DNA of 64,000 bases from contig QRDG01000628.1 of the NCBI GenBank assembly GCA_012064385.1, positions 62,001 through 126,000 of the forward strand, read 5' to 3'. Positions within the stretch are counted from its first letter, which is position 1. The number at the start of each line of letters is the position of its first letter. Below the pieces are notes generated by a model that worked only from the letters and a program-made list of their open reading frames with translations, was not told where the DNA came from and made no database searches. Below, one piece after another: positions 45,266 to 55,990 of the stretch. This DNA is from Puccinellia tenuiflora (Eukaryota; Streptophyta; Magnoliopsida; Poales; Poaceae). The position numbers and the translations under genes were made by a program.

Positions 45266-45746
45266 CCATCTTGCATACACACCTATAGCTTCAACCTCTA
45301 TCTTGGTTTAGGTGTGGGCATGAATTTAGGGGGAGTGTTGTCCTAATAAATTGGGCTCTCCCTCCGCCCAATATGCCTATAGCAAAAATTTATTTATCTC
45401 TATTTTCATTTCATGAATTGTGAGCTTAAATGACGAGTATTGTCTATGGACCCAAGATATATCTTCGCGGTGCCATGCCATAAACTCATACATGGTGGCC
45501 TAGGCCACCGACCTCTTCCTTGTGAAGAGTTGGTTCTTTTGGGGTTTTATTGGATTTTATTTGCAAATCTCTTGTTCTTATGGTAAACTCACTCAATCTT
45601 GGTATTTATTGTTTTTTGGCTTTTGCAAGTTGAGTGTGAAGTACCATCCCAGTTTGTGAAGTCTATCCCAAGCCTCTCCTTGCCCCAAAATGTGCTCCTC
45701 TTGCCACATACATGTCCAACACTAAAAACTGGCTTTTCTGAGCTGT

Positions 45747-46335
45747 GGGGGCCGGAGACTCCGGTGTCTAACACCGGAGACTCCGGTCTGGCCTAGTTTC
45801 CACCCTAAGCCACGGAGACTCCGGCACCCCGGAGACTCCGGTGTGCTTAGGACGGAGACTCCGGTCTCGGCGTTTCCAGGGGATCCAAAAAGGGGATCGG
45901 GGTGGGGGTTGTTTCACAACTCCCTCACCACCCCCGACTCTTTCCTCTCCCCCTGCTGCCGCTCCTGCCTGGAGAAGCTCCTCCGGCCGCTCCCCGCCGC
46001 CGGAATCCGCCGTCCAGCCGGCCTCCCCTCCTCTCCTACGTTGGGGAACCTTCTCCCCACCATTGGTGACCTCCACCATGTCGAGCAGCGGTACTTCCCT
46101 CTCTCCCTCTCTAGGTTTCTTCCTAGAACTTGGATAGAGTGTGTAGTGTTGCTCCCTATGGTGTAGAATCTGTTGCTGGCTCGTTTTCATCTCAATGTAT
46201 CAATTCTAGAATCTTTAGCACCAAATGTTGACCTAACCCTAGATTCCCTGCCTCTGGGCCGGAGACTCCGGTCTGTCCCAGACCGGAGACTTCGGTGTGG
46301 CCGGAATCTCCGGCCCCTGGGACCGGAATCTCCGG
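45747..46335 (+). repeat. CCGGAGACTCCGG cluster between pol and the extra ORF
   Basis: About ten copies or variants in two groups, at 45747-45865 and 46255-46340. Between the groups is a GC-rich stretch (45880-46080) that resembles a gene leader and includes atgtcgagcagcggta at 46078. Confidence 0.85.
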
Positions 46336-46441
46336 TGTAGATCACATTTTTGTGCTTTTGATTCTCCAATTGATGCATCCTTTGTTTTCCTGGACATGTA
46401 TGCTCATCCCCATGCTATCCCCTCTCTGTTTACACATAGGA

Positions 46442-48081
46442 TCCTCGCGACACAAGAAAATCAGTCACAACCCCAATAAAGTGTCTCGGAAAGAAAAGAG
46501 GGGTACTCGGGCCGTTTTGGATCCAACCGAGGATGGTGGCTGGGTTCAGCATGAAAGAGGAGCAGCTGCTAGAGAGGCTGCGCAGAGAAGAGCTGAAGAA
46601 GAATTCCTTGCTCAAGAGAGGGCAAAGAAGGCAAAATTTGATAATTTTCCACCATTAGTGGGTTGAGCAAATCTGAGTTTCGTGCTATGAGGTCACAACC
46701 CTTCTTTGATATGCCGCAAAACTCCTCCAATCCTCTGTTTTGGAGAAAGGAGCAAGAGATAGTGATGAATGAAGTCTATGCAAAGCTTTCGGGTCCAAAT
46801 GTTGTTTGTGTGCAAAAGGTACTCAATCTCTCCGCTCTTAGCACCAAACCGTATTTCCAAGAGGTTGTTTGGATAGTTCGCAAGCTTGGGTTGGAGCACC
46901 TCATGACTCTTCAACAAAACTATGACATCAAGTTGGTGCAACAATTCTTTGCGACGCTTCAGTTTGGGGAAGATGAAGATGTCAAGTTGACTTGGATGAC
47001 CGGGCCTATCAAGTGTGAGTCCTCAATGACGAGGTTTGGTGAATTGCTTGGATATGTGTTCCGCAAGGATGAAGCCTCCCAAGGAAGAATCATGCATACG
47101 GAAGGAGTTCATTATGATAAGGGAAAGATGACACCGCTCTACCTCAACAAGTCCGCCGTTGGTTCCAACAAGGATCGCCTTCCCACCTTAAATATCCTTC
47201 TACGCATGTTTCGATGCAATATTGCACCCCAAGCCGGGAATGTGGATGCCATTCGTGGAGGGCTTGTCAACCTCCTCATTCATTCCTATGCGGTGCTTCA
47301 AACCGGAGTCAATTGCCAAGGATTTGAGATAGATGTGATGGATTTCATCAAGTGTGAGTTGCATTGGGCGGTCCATGAGATGAAGAATCCGATATATGCA
47401 CCTTATGTTATGAAGCTAATTCTTGATCAAGTGCCAAACCTCAATCATGAGCACTTCACCGTTCACAAGGCCGGCTCCCTTCAAGTTCTCAAGCATGAAA
47501 AGCCATCTTCTTCTAGTGCTCCCTCTCGTGTCCCGTTTGCATCAAGTGAAGAAGAGGAAGAAGATGTTGCTCCCGTTCGAAGGAGAAGTAAGAATGCCGA
47601 CCCCCCTTCATGGCTTAGCAAGGGCAAGGATGATGTGGCAAAGAAAGTAAAGAAGCTCTCGTGGTTTGAAAGAGTGATGCTTCACATGAATGTGTGCCTC
47701 CACAAGGAAAATTACCAAGCCCACAAGGAAAGGAAGTTGATCATTTCTAATCAAAGAAAATTATACAAGGAGTTGGAGAAGAAGAGGGACAAGACTCCTC
47801 CCCCTCCTCCTCCTCCTAGAATTGGCAAAGAAACGAATGTTGAGTCCCCCAAATCCACCGAAAGTGAGAGGACAATTACTATGATGCTTGGCATGCAAAT
47901 CAATTCCCATGGGCTGATTTTGAGTTTGCGGAGGTGTCCTCCATGCCTTCTTCCTCGCACAATCCCGTCAACACCGGCAAGGCTCCAATGGTTCAAAGCG
48001 AGATTGAAGATGATGATGATGCTAGTGGCTCGCAATATGATGAGGATGACGATGATGATGACACCGAGGAGGACTCCGAGT
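46442..48081 (+). pseudogene. Copia-B extra ORF after pol
   Basis: A long ORF in the place where Sireviruses carry an additional or envelope-like ORF. It probably begins after an acceptor (CACATAG/GATCC near 46440), with a leader exon around 46078-46118 (MSSSGTSLSPS). The N-terminus is basic then Glu/Ala-rich (AAAREAAQRRAEEEF). A one-base frame change near 46660 leads to SKSEFRAMRSQPFFD and a central globular region (QQFFATLQFGEDEDVKLTWM, RLPTLNILLRMFRCNI) that resembles the putative plant transposon protein (Transposase_32-like) family. A second frame change near 47875 leads to an acidic tail (DEDDDDDDTEEDSE), with a stop at 48079-48081. No clear signal peptide or membrane segment is visible, so envelope is not supported. 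Function unknown. Confidence 0.6.
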
Positions 48082-48652
48082 GATCTTCATGGGACCGTTA
48101 GCATCGCCTTTCTTCCTTTTTGGTGTCTCGATGCCAAAGGGGGAGAAATGCTTCTAGTAGGCTATTCGAGGGATTTGCATGGGTCGGGCACAAGCATTTG
48201 CTTTTATCGTTCCTTAAGAGCTTATGTCCCTTTATGTGTTGAACTTATGTGTTAAGTGTTGAACTCTATTTGCTATTTGCTACTTCTATGTGAGATGTGG
48301 ATCTTGTTGTCGTTTTATTCTTGAGGAGACATGATATCGGTTATTATCTTTGGTTGAGTTATTGTGGTGTGAGATGTGCGTTGGAATCATCTTTTATCCT
48401 CACACATAAGGTATGATTGTTAACACAAATATCAACCCCTCTATATCATGTCTCTTAGGTTTGCAAATGAATTTTTCATATATATCATGTCTTATTTATT
48501 TGTGGCATCCTCCTCCTATATGTGGGTTTCCTCTCATATGTGTAACTTGTCCAATATGCACACATTTAGGGGGAGATGCTATTTGTCACATGATATGTTC
48601 TATTTATTTTGCAAATCCTAGTGTTGTCATCTAACACCAAAAAGGGGGAGAT
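48082..48652 (+). other. Copia-B 3' untranslated region and polypurine tract
   Basis: AT-rich with no gene. A purine tract aaaaagggggag at 48639-48650 directly precedes the 3' LTR. A similar 'tagggggagatg' occurs near 48567, and another (tagggggagtg) near 45329 after RNase H. Confidence 0.8.
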
Positions 48653-49931
48653 TGAAAGAACATTTCCTAAACCCTATTAGTTTTGTGTGTTAGTTAACAA
48701 CACTAATGATTATCTAATATGATGCTAAGTGGTGCAGGTTAATTGACATATTTTTACCCCTAGCATCTTTCACCAAAAAGTGAAGAAATGGCAAAGTTTC
48801 CTTGCTGCAGGAAAATTCCTGGCCGGAGTCTCCGGCCCCTGGATTTTCCTGCCCTTCGCCAAGTTGTGTGGTGCGGCTCTGGTGTCAGTCCGGAGTACCA
48901 CCGGAGAGTGCCCGGAGTCTCCGGGAGGCCGGAGTATCCGGCCTTCGAGACCGGAGTCTCCGGCCTGTTGAAGCGTCATCGACAAGTCTCCGCCCGGGTG
49001 CGGAGTCTCCGCCCGACACCGGAGTTTCCGGTCCCTCAGACCGGAGTCTCCGGCCCTCCCCGAAGTGTCCGAAGTGTGGTGCGTCTCTGGAGCCAGTCCG
49101 GAGGATCCCCGGAAGGAGGCCGGAGTGTCCGGCCTACACCGGAGTCTCCGGCCCACTTAGGCCGGAGTCTCCGGTCTAAGTGACCTCCAACAGTCAGAAA
49201 TTTCAGAGGGGTATAAATACCCCTCCACCTACCTCAGGATATTCAGCTCGCCCAGCATTTATGAACCCTAATATTTGAGAGCTCAAAATCGCAAAATCTT
49301 GCAATTCCTCCATCCAAACGCGTTGATCTTCGGAGGATTGAAGGAGAAGACCCGGATCTACATCTTCACCAAGCCGTTCTTCATTTCCCCTTCATTCACT
49401 TGAGGATTCTTGTTTCTAGGGTTAGCATTGTGTTACCCTAGAATTCTTGCACTTACTACTTGTTGTAATTGTGACAGATGTGTTGATTTGGGAGCCCCCA
49501 ATTCAGTTGTGGGTGTGTGCCCCAAAAACATTGTAAAGGCTCCGGATTCCGCCTCGAAGGATTCCGATAGTGGAAGGTGAACCAAACCCTCGGGTGCGGT
49601 TCATCGGAGAATAGGGTGAGGCTTGGCATCTTGAGTAGACCTTGGCGAGCTCACACCCCTCCAACGAGACGTACTCCCTTAACAAGGAGGAACTCGGAAT
49701 ACATCCTTGTCTCCGCGTGCTTCCCCTTTCGGTTACCTCTTTCCCTTAGTTGTCTTTACTTGTATCGTTAATTGCCTAGTTGTTTTAGTTTGCTTCTCAT
49801 ATAGGTAAATTCATCGTAGTTGCGTATCTAGATAATTTACCTTTGTGTTAAGCCTAAAACCGAAAAAGAATTAAAAATTGGTGTAGCACCTATTCACCCC
49901 CCCTCCTCTAGGTTCCCATACGATCCTTTCA
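48653..49931 (+). repeat. Copia-B 3' LTR
   Basis: A 1279-bp LTR with the same ends as the 5' copy, a CCGGAGTCTCCGG cluster at 48819-49180 and a TATA box at 49212-49219. Differences from the 5' LTR are scattered throughout and densest in the repeat cluster. Confidence 0.93.
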
Positions 49932-50608
49932 CATGCAAACACAATCATGTAGCAGTTACAGATAATATGATCTTGATCATGATAGGCAGCTCCCAAGATC
50001 TAAGCAATGGAGTACAAGGAGGAGAGACAACCATCTAGCTACTGCTATGGACCCGTAGTCCCGTGGTGGACTACTCACGCATCACTCCGGAGGCAGGCAT
50101 GGTGGTGTAGATGCCTCTGGTGTCGATTCCCCTCTTCGGCAGGGTGCCAGGAAGAGCTGCAGAACCCTCCCGAACTAGGGTTGGAGATGGCGGCGGCCTC
50201 AGACATCTTCTGGAAAATATGATCGGGTATTTAGGGATTTTGGGGCGAAGAGGCGACTCGAGGCGATGAAGGAGGGCTCCAGGTGGGCCCCAGGCGCGAC
50301 CTAGGGTGGGGCCGCGCCTGGAGAGCGTCTGGAGGCTGGGAGCCTCCCCTCCGGGCGTCCTTCGGGTTCCGTCTTTGTTTCAACTTGGAAATAAATCACG
50401 TAAATTTTCAGCGCGTTCCGAGAAACTTCACAAAACAACTTTTCTGAAACAAAACGATAGCAGAAAACAGGAACTGGCACTGGCCATCTTGTTAATAGGT
50501 TAGTTCCATAAATCATGCCAAAATGATACAAAAACATTAGAAAAACATGTGACACTGATATATAATCAAGCATGGAACATAAAAAATTATAGCGTCGGAG
50601 ACATATCA
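49932..50608 (-). repeat. Partial Ty3/gypsy LTR
   Basis: On the minus strand it starts TGATATGTCTCCGACGCTAT at 50608, a start common in Triticeae gypsy LTRs. It contains the 'agtccaccacgggactacgg' block at about 50050 and is cut off by Copia-B at 49932. It shares the block near 50040 with the remnant at 53860. It does not continue into the gag sequence found on the other side of Copia-B. Confidence 0.7.
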
Positions 50609-51074
50609 GGTTTCATGTGCGAGTTGTACGGGAAGTAGTTGCTCGTGTTTTTTGTTCTATGATTTGTGCAGGGATGAGGTAGGGTATACGAGGGCATGCG
50701 TGGGGAACAAGAAGAACGAGTTGAGGTTATAATAGCTCACATTGCCTCAATCGGACGGCTCATGGTGGCCGATCGGTAGTTGCGATCGTCCGACTGACAT
50801 GTATCACGCGTCATTCTAAAAACACAGGAATATGGTAGGAATGCATATGCAAAATAGAGGATAACAGAACATATGAATTTGTGTATGGATGTTTGGTTCA
50901 TATGAATAGAAAAAACACAGAAATCTTAATAAACATGATTGGATCAAAATCAAAACCACCGGATCATCAAAATAATATTAACCACCCCAGAAAGTATAGT
51001 TCTATGCTATTACAAGTAAAGACCTCGATTTTGTTCTTGGTCTGTAACAATTCAAAAATGAGATCATGTTCCTA
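50609..51074. other. No gene recognised
   Basis: AT-rich sequence without domains. A pair of related short inverted segments around 50745-50800 (atcggacggc and cgatcgtccga) was noted but not assigned. Confidence 0.4.
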
Positions 51075-52098
51075 TTTTTTTTTAAACGAGGCAAAAGCTT
51101 TGCATATTTCATTGAATAAGAAGAGTGTTTGGGTTACAAAAGTGGTCAAAAGACTCGGAGACTAGCTCTACTCTCGCGGCATCAAGGATCCCAATCGTTT
51201 TGCCCCGGCAATACTCCAAAGAGATGTGGTCCTCTTTATAGACGAGAGGATTACATTAGGCATAGATGCAAAATTTCTAAAAACTCTTGCGTTCCTCTCA
51301 TTCCAAAGCTCCCAAGTGGTGATGGCAAAAGAGTGGCGAGCCCCTTGCGTGTTTGCCCGCTGGCACCGACGGTATGACACCACCAATCTTTGACCGTGTT
51401 GAAGGCGTGCCAAGAATCGATATGAAGGTTTCCCAAGCCAATCCTATTTCAAATGCCTCTCCATATGCGGAGGGAGTGTCGACACTTGAACATAATATGC
51501 GCCGCGGTCTCCGAATCGCGCTTGCAGAGTTGACATTGTCCACAATTTTGCCATCCTCTCCTCTCAAGGCGATCCGCCGTCCATACCTTGTTTTCAAGGA
51601 TCAACCACCCAAAGAAATGTAGTCACAAGTGTTCTCTTCAAGATGGACCTCTTGGAGCTTGTTCCAAAGAATCTAGAATTCGTTAATGTGTAGGACCGAT
51701 ATGCCATCTTCAAAGCTCAAGTTGCGGATCAAAAAGTTATTTTTAAGAGCTTGGTGCACGGTGAAATTCTTCCTTCTAGAAATGGCAAAGGTGGACGGAA
51801 CAAACTCATGCGGTTTGAGGCCCTCAAGCCAAGGGATGTGCCAAAAGTTAGCCATTTTATTGTTGCCGATGGTGATGTCAATTCAAGCGAAGAATAGCTC
51901 CATGTCGGTTTGGTCACATGGGTTTCCCAAGCCGACCCAAGGACGCTCTGGTTCCGTCCACTTGTATCAGGGTCATCTAAGTCTCAAAGCTCGTGCATCA
52001 AGATCCACCATACCAAGCCCTCCCATGTCTTTAGGCCGACAAACCGATTCCTATTTAACTTTGCATTGTCCACCGGAAGCCTTGTCCGAAGCCACCCA
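51075..52098 (-). pseudogene. LINE 3' fragment (non-LTR retrotransposon)
   Basis: On the minus strand several frames carry the tail of a plant LINE reverse-transcriptase protein. They include the zinc-finger zf-RVT region (WHIPWLEGLKPHEFVPSTFA near 51830, LIRNLSFEDGISVLHINEF near 51690) and the C-terminal ELWNERNARVF and SLWSIAGAKRLGS blocks near 51300 and 51195. The segments lie in different frames, so at least two frameshifts exist. The 3' end runs into an A-rich tail on the minus strand (T run at 51074-51083). Only the last kilobase of the element is present, as usual for a 5'-truncated LINE. Confidence 0.8.
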
Positions 52099-52140
52099 AG
52101 AATGCCCTCTCTAAGCTAAAAAAAAAAAAGAATGCCCTCT
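52099..52140 (+). repeat. Tiny poly(A) insertion with 12-base duplication
   Basis: agaatgccctct occurs at 52099-52110 and again at 52129-52140, with only ctaagct plus an A run between. This looks like a target-primed insertion in which almost nothing but the A-tail was copied. Confidence 0.6.
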
Positions 52141-52237
52141 CAAGCTTGCAGATTGTTCCTATATCATTTCCCCGTTTTAAACCAGTGAAACACTAAGTCT
52201 CTAATTCACCGGAGATCAAATAGTGGGTTTGGCACTA

Positions 52238-52505
52238 CTACCTTCCGTCCGCGAATAAGTGTACTTCTACCTTTTATGGTAAGTCAAATTTGTTAAAGTT
52301 TAACTAACTTTATAGAGGAATGTACCAACATTTATATGACACTAAACTGGTATCGCTAGAATCATTTTAAAAATAAAGTTTTAAAATATACCAATTTAAT
52401 GTCATATATGTTGCTAATCTTTTATATAAAGTTGGTCAAATTTTAAAAAAAATGACTTAGTATAAAAGCTACTAGATGTATTCTTATTGGCGGACGGAGG
52501 GGGAG
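52238..52505. mobile_element. Stowaway MITE
   Basis: Ends ctaccttccgtccgcgaata and, inverted, ctccccctccgtccgccaat, flanked by TA at 52236-52237 and 52506-52507. The 268-bp interior is AT-rich and palindromic. The CTCC(C/T)TCCGTCC end is diagnostic of grass Stowaway (Tc1/Mariner) MITEs. Confidence 0.88.
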
Positions 52506-52507
52506 TA

Positions 52508-53251
52508 TGTACGAGTCGTTAATGAGCAAGTGAGAGACCAAGTTTTGTCGACAATGAGACATGAGCGGCGACATCATCGACCTATAGATTGTTCCTAAAT
52601 TTTCTAGAAAGAAGACATGTGAATCATCAAGGATAGAGAAAGGAAATACAGTACGTTTATCATTACTTGGCGGGCATCTTGGTCGTCGGTGACGGACGTG
52701 TGATCTACTTCTCCTGCGGATCTGCCGGCGCTGTGTCTGTCGCCTGTGGTCTGAACCTGAGGCTTCCTTTCCCATCCCGTGACGGACCCATCCTCATCTT
52801 CCGACCTTCGTCCCTGACTCCGGCGCTCCCACATGTCAGTCGTCCCACGGGCACGAGCACAGCGTCACTCGTCGTCTCGCTGCCATGCCATGGCAGGCAG
52901 CCTCCCAGGACATTGACCGGTCAAGCCCTGACATCCCCGGGGATCGCGCAGAGGGATTTGTTTAGTCGACATACGACGCGACGATTCGTCGGAAAAGATC
53001 TCGTCTCGCGTGGCGACACCGGGAAGATCCGGCCGCCGGGATGATGATCTCAGGTCAGCAGGTGCATACGTTTTTCGTCTCCACGAATCATTGCCGCCGC
53101 TTGCAAGCAAAGCAACCAGCAGCTGGGTGCGTGCGATGTTTGAATGAACACAAATCGAAGTGTCCCGTTGCCCTACGGCCGATTGTCTCTTGCGATTGCG
53201 CGATTTGAAAAACATTTGAAAAAACATAGTTTACTCAAACAAACATTTGCG
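52508..53251. other. No gene recognised
   Basis: Mixed composition with several ORFs on both strands (for example 52667-53044) but no domain, start context or codon pattern that supports a gene. Confidence 0.4.
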
Positions 53252-53843
53252 ATGACGTGTTTGGTTCGCTCAATTTGGAGCGATTACACCGTGATCTAAT
53301 ACCGTTATTTTTGTTTGGTTCGTTCCGTCCGTAATCAGGTCCCACGTAATCAAATTACAACGTAAGTCAAATTTGTTACCCCACCGGAAACGGATGACGT
53401 CACTGCGAGCGAGACGATAACAACCGCAAGCAATCAATCTGGCACCGATCGGTCCACCCAGATCTCGTCCCGCGCCTTCCGTCCTCCGACAAGGTGCAAC
53501 GCCTACGCTGACGGTGGTGCAAGCAACAAATTTCGCCTTGACGGTGTGTACTATCAATGGGGGTCCAACAAAGGAGCAGCGGCGGCCAGGGATCCCCTTC
53601 CCTACGTGAGGGAGCGTCCTTCTCCAGACACCAGCGTTGATCTCCTGATCTCCTTTGCTCGCTAGCGTGCCTCTCCTCTTCGTGGCCATCCATATCCTCT
53701 ATCTGTGGACCTGTCGACTGGTATCCATTCCCACTACCTTGACGAGCCAAACAGAATTGGAAATTTTCCATTATGTTACCATTACCCCCCATGATTTGAT
53801 TCCATGGCCGTTTACGTTAACGGATCTGAACCAAACACGTCAT
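53252..53843. mobile_element. MITE-like element with ATGACGTGTTTGGTTC ends
   Basis: The left end atgacgtgtttggttc (53252) is repeated in inverse at the right end (gaaccaaacacgtcat, 53828-53843). The interior is about 560 bp with no transposase. TGTTTGGTT-type ends occur in several grass MITE groups. The target duplication is unclear, so the superfamily is open. Confidence 0.65.
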
Positions 53844-53859
53844 GTATTGAAAAAGATGG

Positions 53860-54110
53860 AAGAGGAAATACCATCTAGCTACTGCTACGGATCCGTTTTT
53901 CAAGGGTGAACTTCTCACATATCATCATGAAGCATGTAATGGTGACGTAGAAGCCTCTGGTAATGATTCCCCCTCCCGATAGAGTATCGGCAAAGGGCTC
54001 CAGATTGGTATCGTCGCGACGGCTATGTATCGAAAAATCGTACAATAGCTCTCTCTCGGTGCTTTAGGTCGTGGATAATAAATAGGCGAAGGGCGTGACA
54101 TAAAACATAT
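53860..54110 (-). repeat. Gypsy LTR remnant
   Basis: A short stretch starting 'ataccatctagctactgcta' that resembles the LTR block at about 50025-50080. No partner LTR is visible. Confidence 0.5.
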
Positions 54111-55815
54111 AGTCGTTTTCATGAGAGTGTTTTAAACCAGTTGGAATTCTGGTCAGACATGCCTTCTAATCGAGATGGTCTGTCTTTTACCGTGTTGAAA
54201 CCAAATCTTAAGCAAAATGAATCTCTTAGGGTTTCGATCCCAGATCTGGTTCAACCGGAACCAAATCGGAACGTGCATAAATTGTTAATGGTTTCATGTT
54301 TGTAAGATTTATTTGACTGGGCAATAAGGTTCATGAGCTTGTCAAGAATGCAAAAGATTTTGCCCTCGTTGGCTAAACACATGGTGTGGGAGGTTTTACC
54401 TGGAATGCGAGACCTTTTTTCAAGGAGTATCTACTGTTCTTTGAGCCATTTGCTGGTACCAAGTTGTTTCTTCACGGAGTACTTTTAAATATAGCAACCA
54501 AAACTACCAGTTTGTCTTCTACTTTTGAAAGAAAAATCTACACGTATAGTATAACACTGGCACACAAGGGTAAGTCAACTATTCCTTCTTCTCCTTGCTT
54601 TCATTGTACTCTTGTCGTGGGGGGTCCATGCATCTGTCCAACTCCAACACCCCCAAATGGAAAATGCGCTGCACATATACACAAAGATGGGCAAATGATT
54701 TTCGCAGAAGAAATCAGGCAAAATGATGGGCATGATGTTAATTTGGAGCACAAAAAAGAAGTCGCATTGCCCCAAACGGAAGCACACTCCTGTTATGGAA
54801 TGATGATTACGCCATTACACGATGGATGAGTAGACGCAAAAGCCAAAACGCCCCTGCTGCCGCCGCCTGCCAATCTCTGAACCGCACAAACGCATGATGG
54901 CTTTTCCATGCCATTTCTGCATCCGCCCAGGCTTTCCAAATACTTAATACAGCGTTCGTTCTGACTGATCCACTAGCTTCTTACCTATCCCTCGCAAAAA
55001 GCTCATCTTTTTCCAGCTTAAGCTTTAAAGATCATCACTGCATGCATAACAGTGCTGCAACTTGCAGGCCCCTACTGATGTATCAATGACACTCCCACTG
55101 ATCCGTATACTATATACATTATTATTATGTTGGTTGTACTGCTGCTACGGCTAGTACTATTTGTTTAATCCATTGTTGTTATCAGCTCACCAGTCGATGC
55201 AGGGGTTTCACTATGCAGCTTGTGGGTAGTATGATAATGGGTTTAAGCCTACGGTACTTGTGTTTAGCGAGTGCGTGCATCAGACTCAGACCGGCCGTCA
55301 GTAGGTGGACTGTACTGTACTAACTAGTCCTTGTGCACTGCGCAGACCTAGCTTTTGTTGACGATGCTGATTTCCTTTTTGTTGGAACGCAAAGGGGGTT
55401 GGATGCATGTAGCGATTTAGTTTGTCACCGATGTTTATTCAGCCGCACCGCGAGAAGTAGTGTGTAGTCCATGATGCATAGGTTGGGTTTTTCCATCCTT
55501 TCGGAAGAAAACCCACCATTCCAAAGACATATGAACCGTAGTTTTCCACCACATTTTCTAGTAGAACAAGATTAAAAATAACTTAAGACTGCAAATTCGA
55601 AGTTATAGAATCAGAGGGGTGAAAAAAATCTAAAATGCTTAGAATATAAGATTTTTTTCAAGAAGCATGAGACTATATTTATTTGTTTAGACAAAAGGAT
55701 TTGCAGCCCTGCTTTAAATTAAAGATTTTTTCATGCCCCACTTTACTTAGTACTAGTCGGTTTTCGAAAAGATTTTACGAAATGGACCCAAATTCAAAAC
55801 AATTTCAGATTTGAC
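54111..55815. other. No gene recognised; possible unique intergenic DNA
   Basis: An ORF of 147 codons at 54386-54829 on the plus strand is the longest here, but it shows no domain or signal and its codon use is unremarkable; it is not called as a gene. 54840-55440 has mixed sequence without repeat hallmarks and could be low-copy DNA. 55560-55800 is AT-rich. Confidence 0.4.
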
Positions 55816-55819
55816 CCTT

Positions 55820-55990
55820 TTTCATGGCGCCCGGCCCCAGGGCGCCATACCAGGAAGCATGACGCCCTGGTCAAAGGCGTCGTGGACCGGCCACGTCAGC
55901 TCCGAGCGGCCCCGCCCAAGGTAGCATGGCGTCCCGGGGGAAGGCGTCGTGACCGCTAGCATGGCGCCCCGGCCCAGGGCGCCATGCAAC
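55820..55990. repeat. CATGGCGCCC hairpin cluster
   Basis: Three related imperfect palindromes. The best is catggcgccccggcccagggcgccatg at about 55961-55986, plus versions at about 55825 and 55926. They lie just upstream of the GC-rich leader of the PMD gene. Confidence 0.75.

Larger units (their letters stand above)
27631..49931 (+). mobile_element. Copia-B, Sirevirus-like Ty1/copia element with nested inserts
   Basis: LTRs at 27631-28915 and 48653-49931, both TGAAAG...CTTTCA, with a tRNA-Met-type primer site, gag, pol in copia order (protease, integrase, reverse transcriptase, RNase H), an extra ORF after pol, and a purine tract. Removing CACTA-2 and the solo LTR leaves about 11.8 kb, in the size range of Sireviruses. 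Flanks are agagg on the left and catgc on the right, so there is no target duplication. The LTRs differ by several percent by eye, making this much older than LARD-1. Confidence 0.92.

Noticed and set aside
46078..46137. Short ORF MSSSGTSLSPS as a separate gene
   Set aside because: Better read as a possible leader exon of the extra ORF of Copia-B than as an independent gene.
46663..48255. Envelope protein call for the ORF after pol
   Set aside because: No signal peptide or membrane segment could be seen, so the label was not used.
54386..54829. 147-codon ORF with several Cys residues
   Set aside because: No domain, promoter or splice support; length can arise by chance in mixed-composition DNA.
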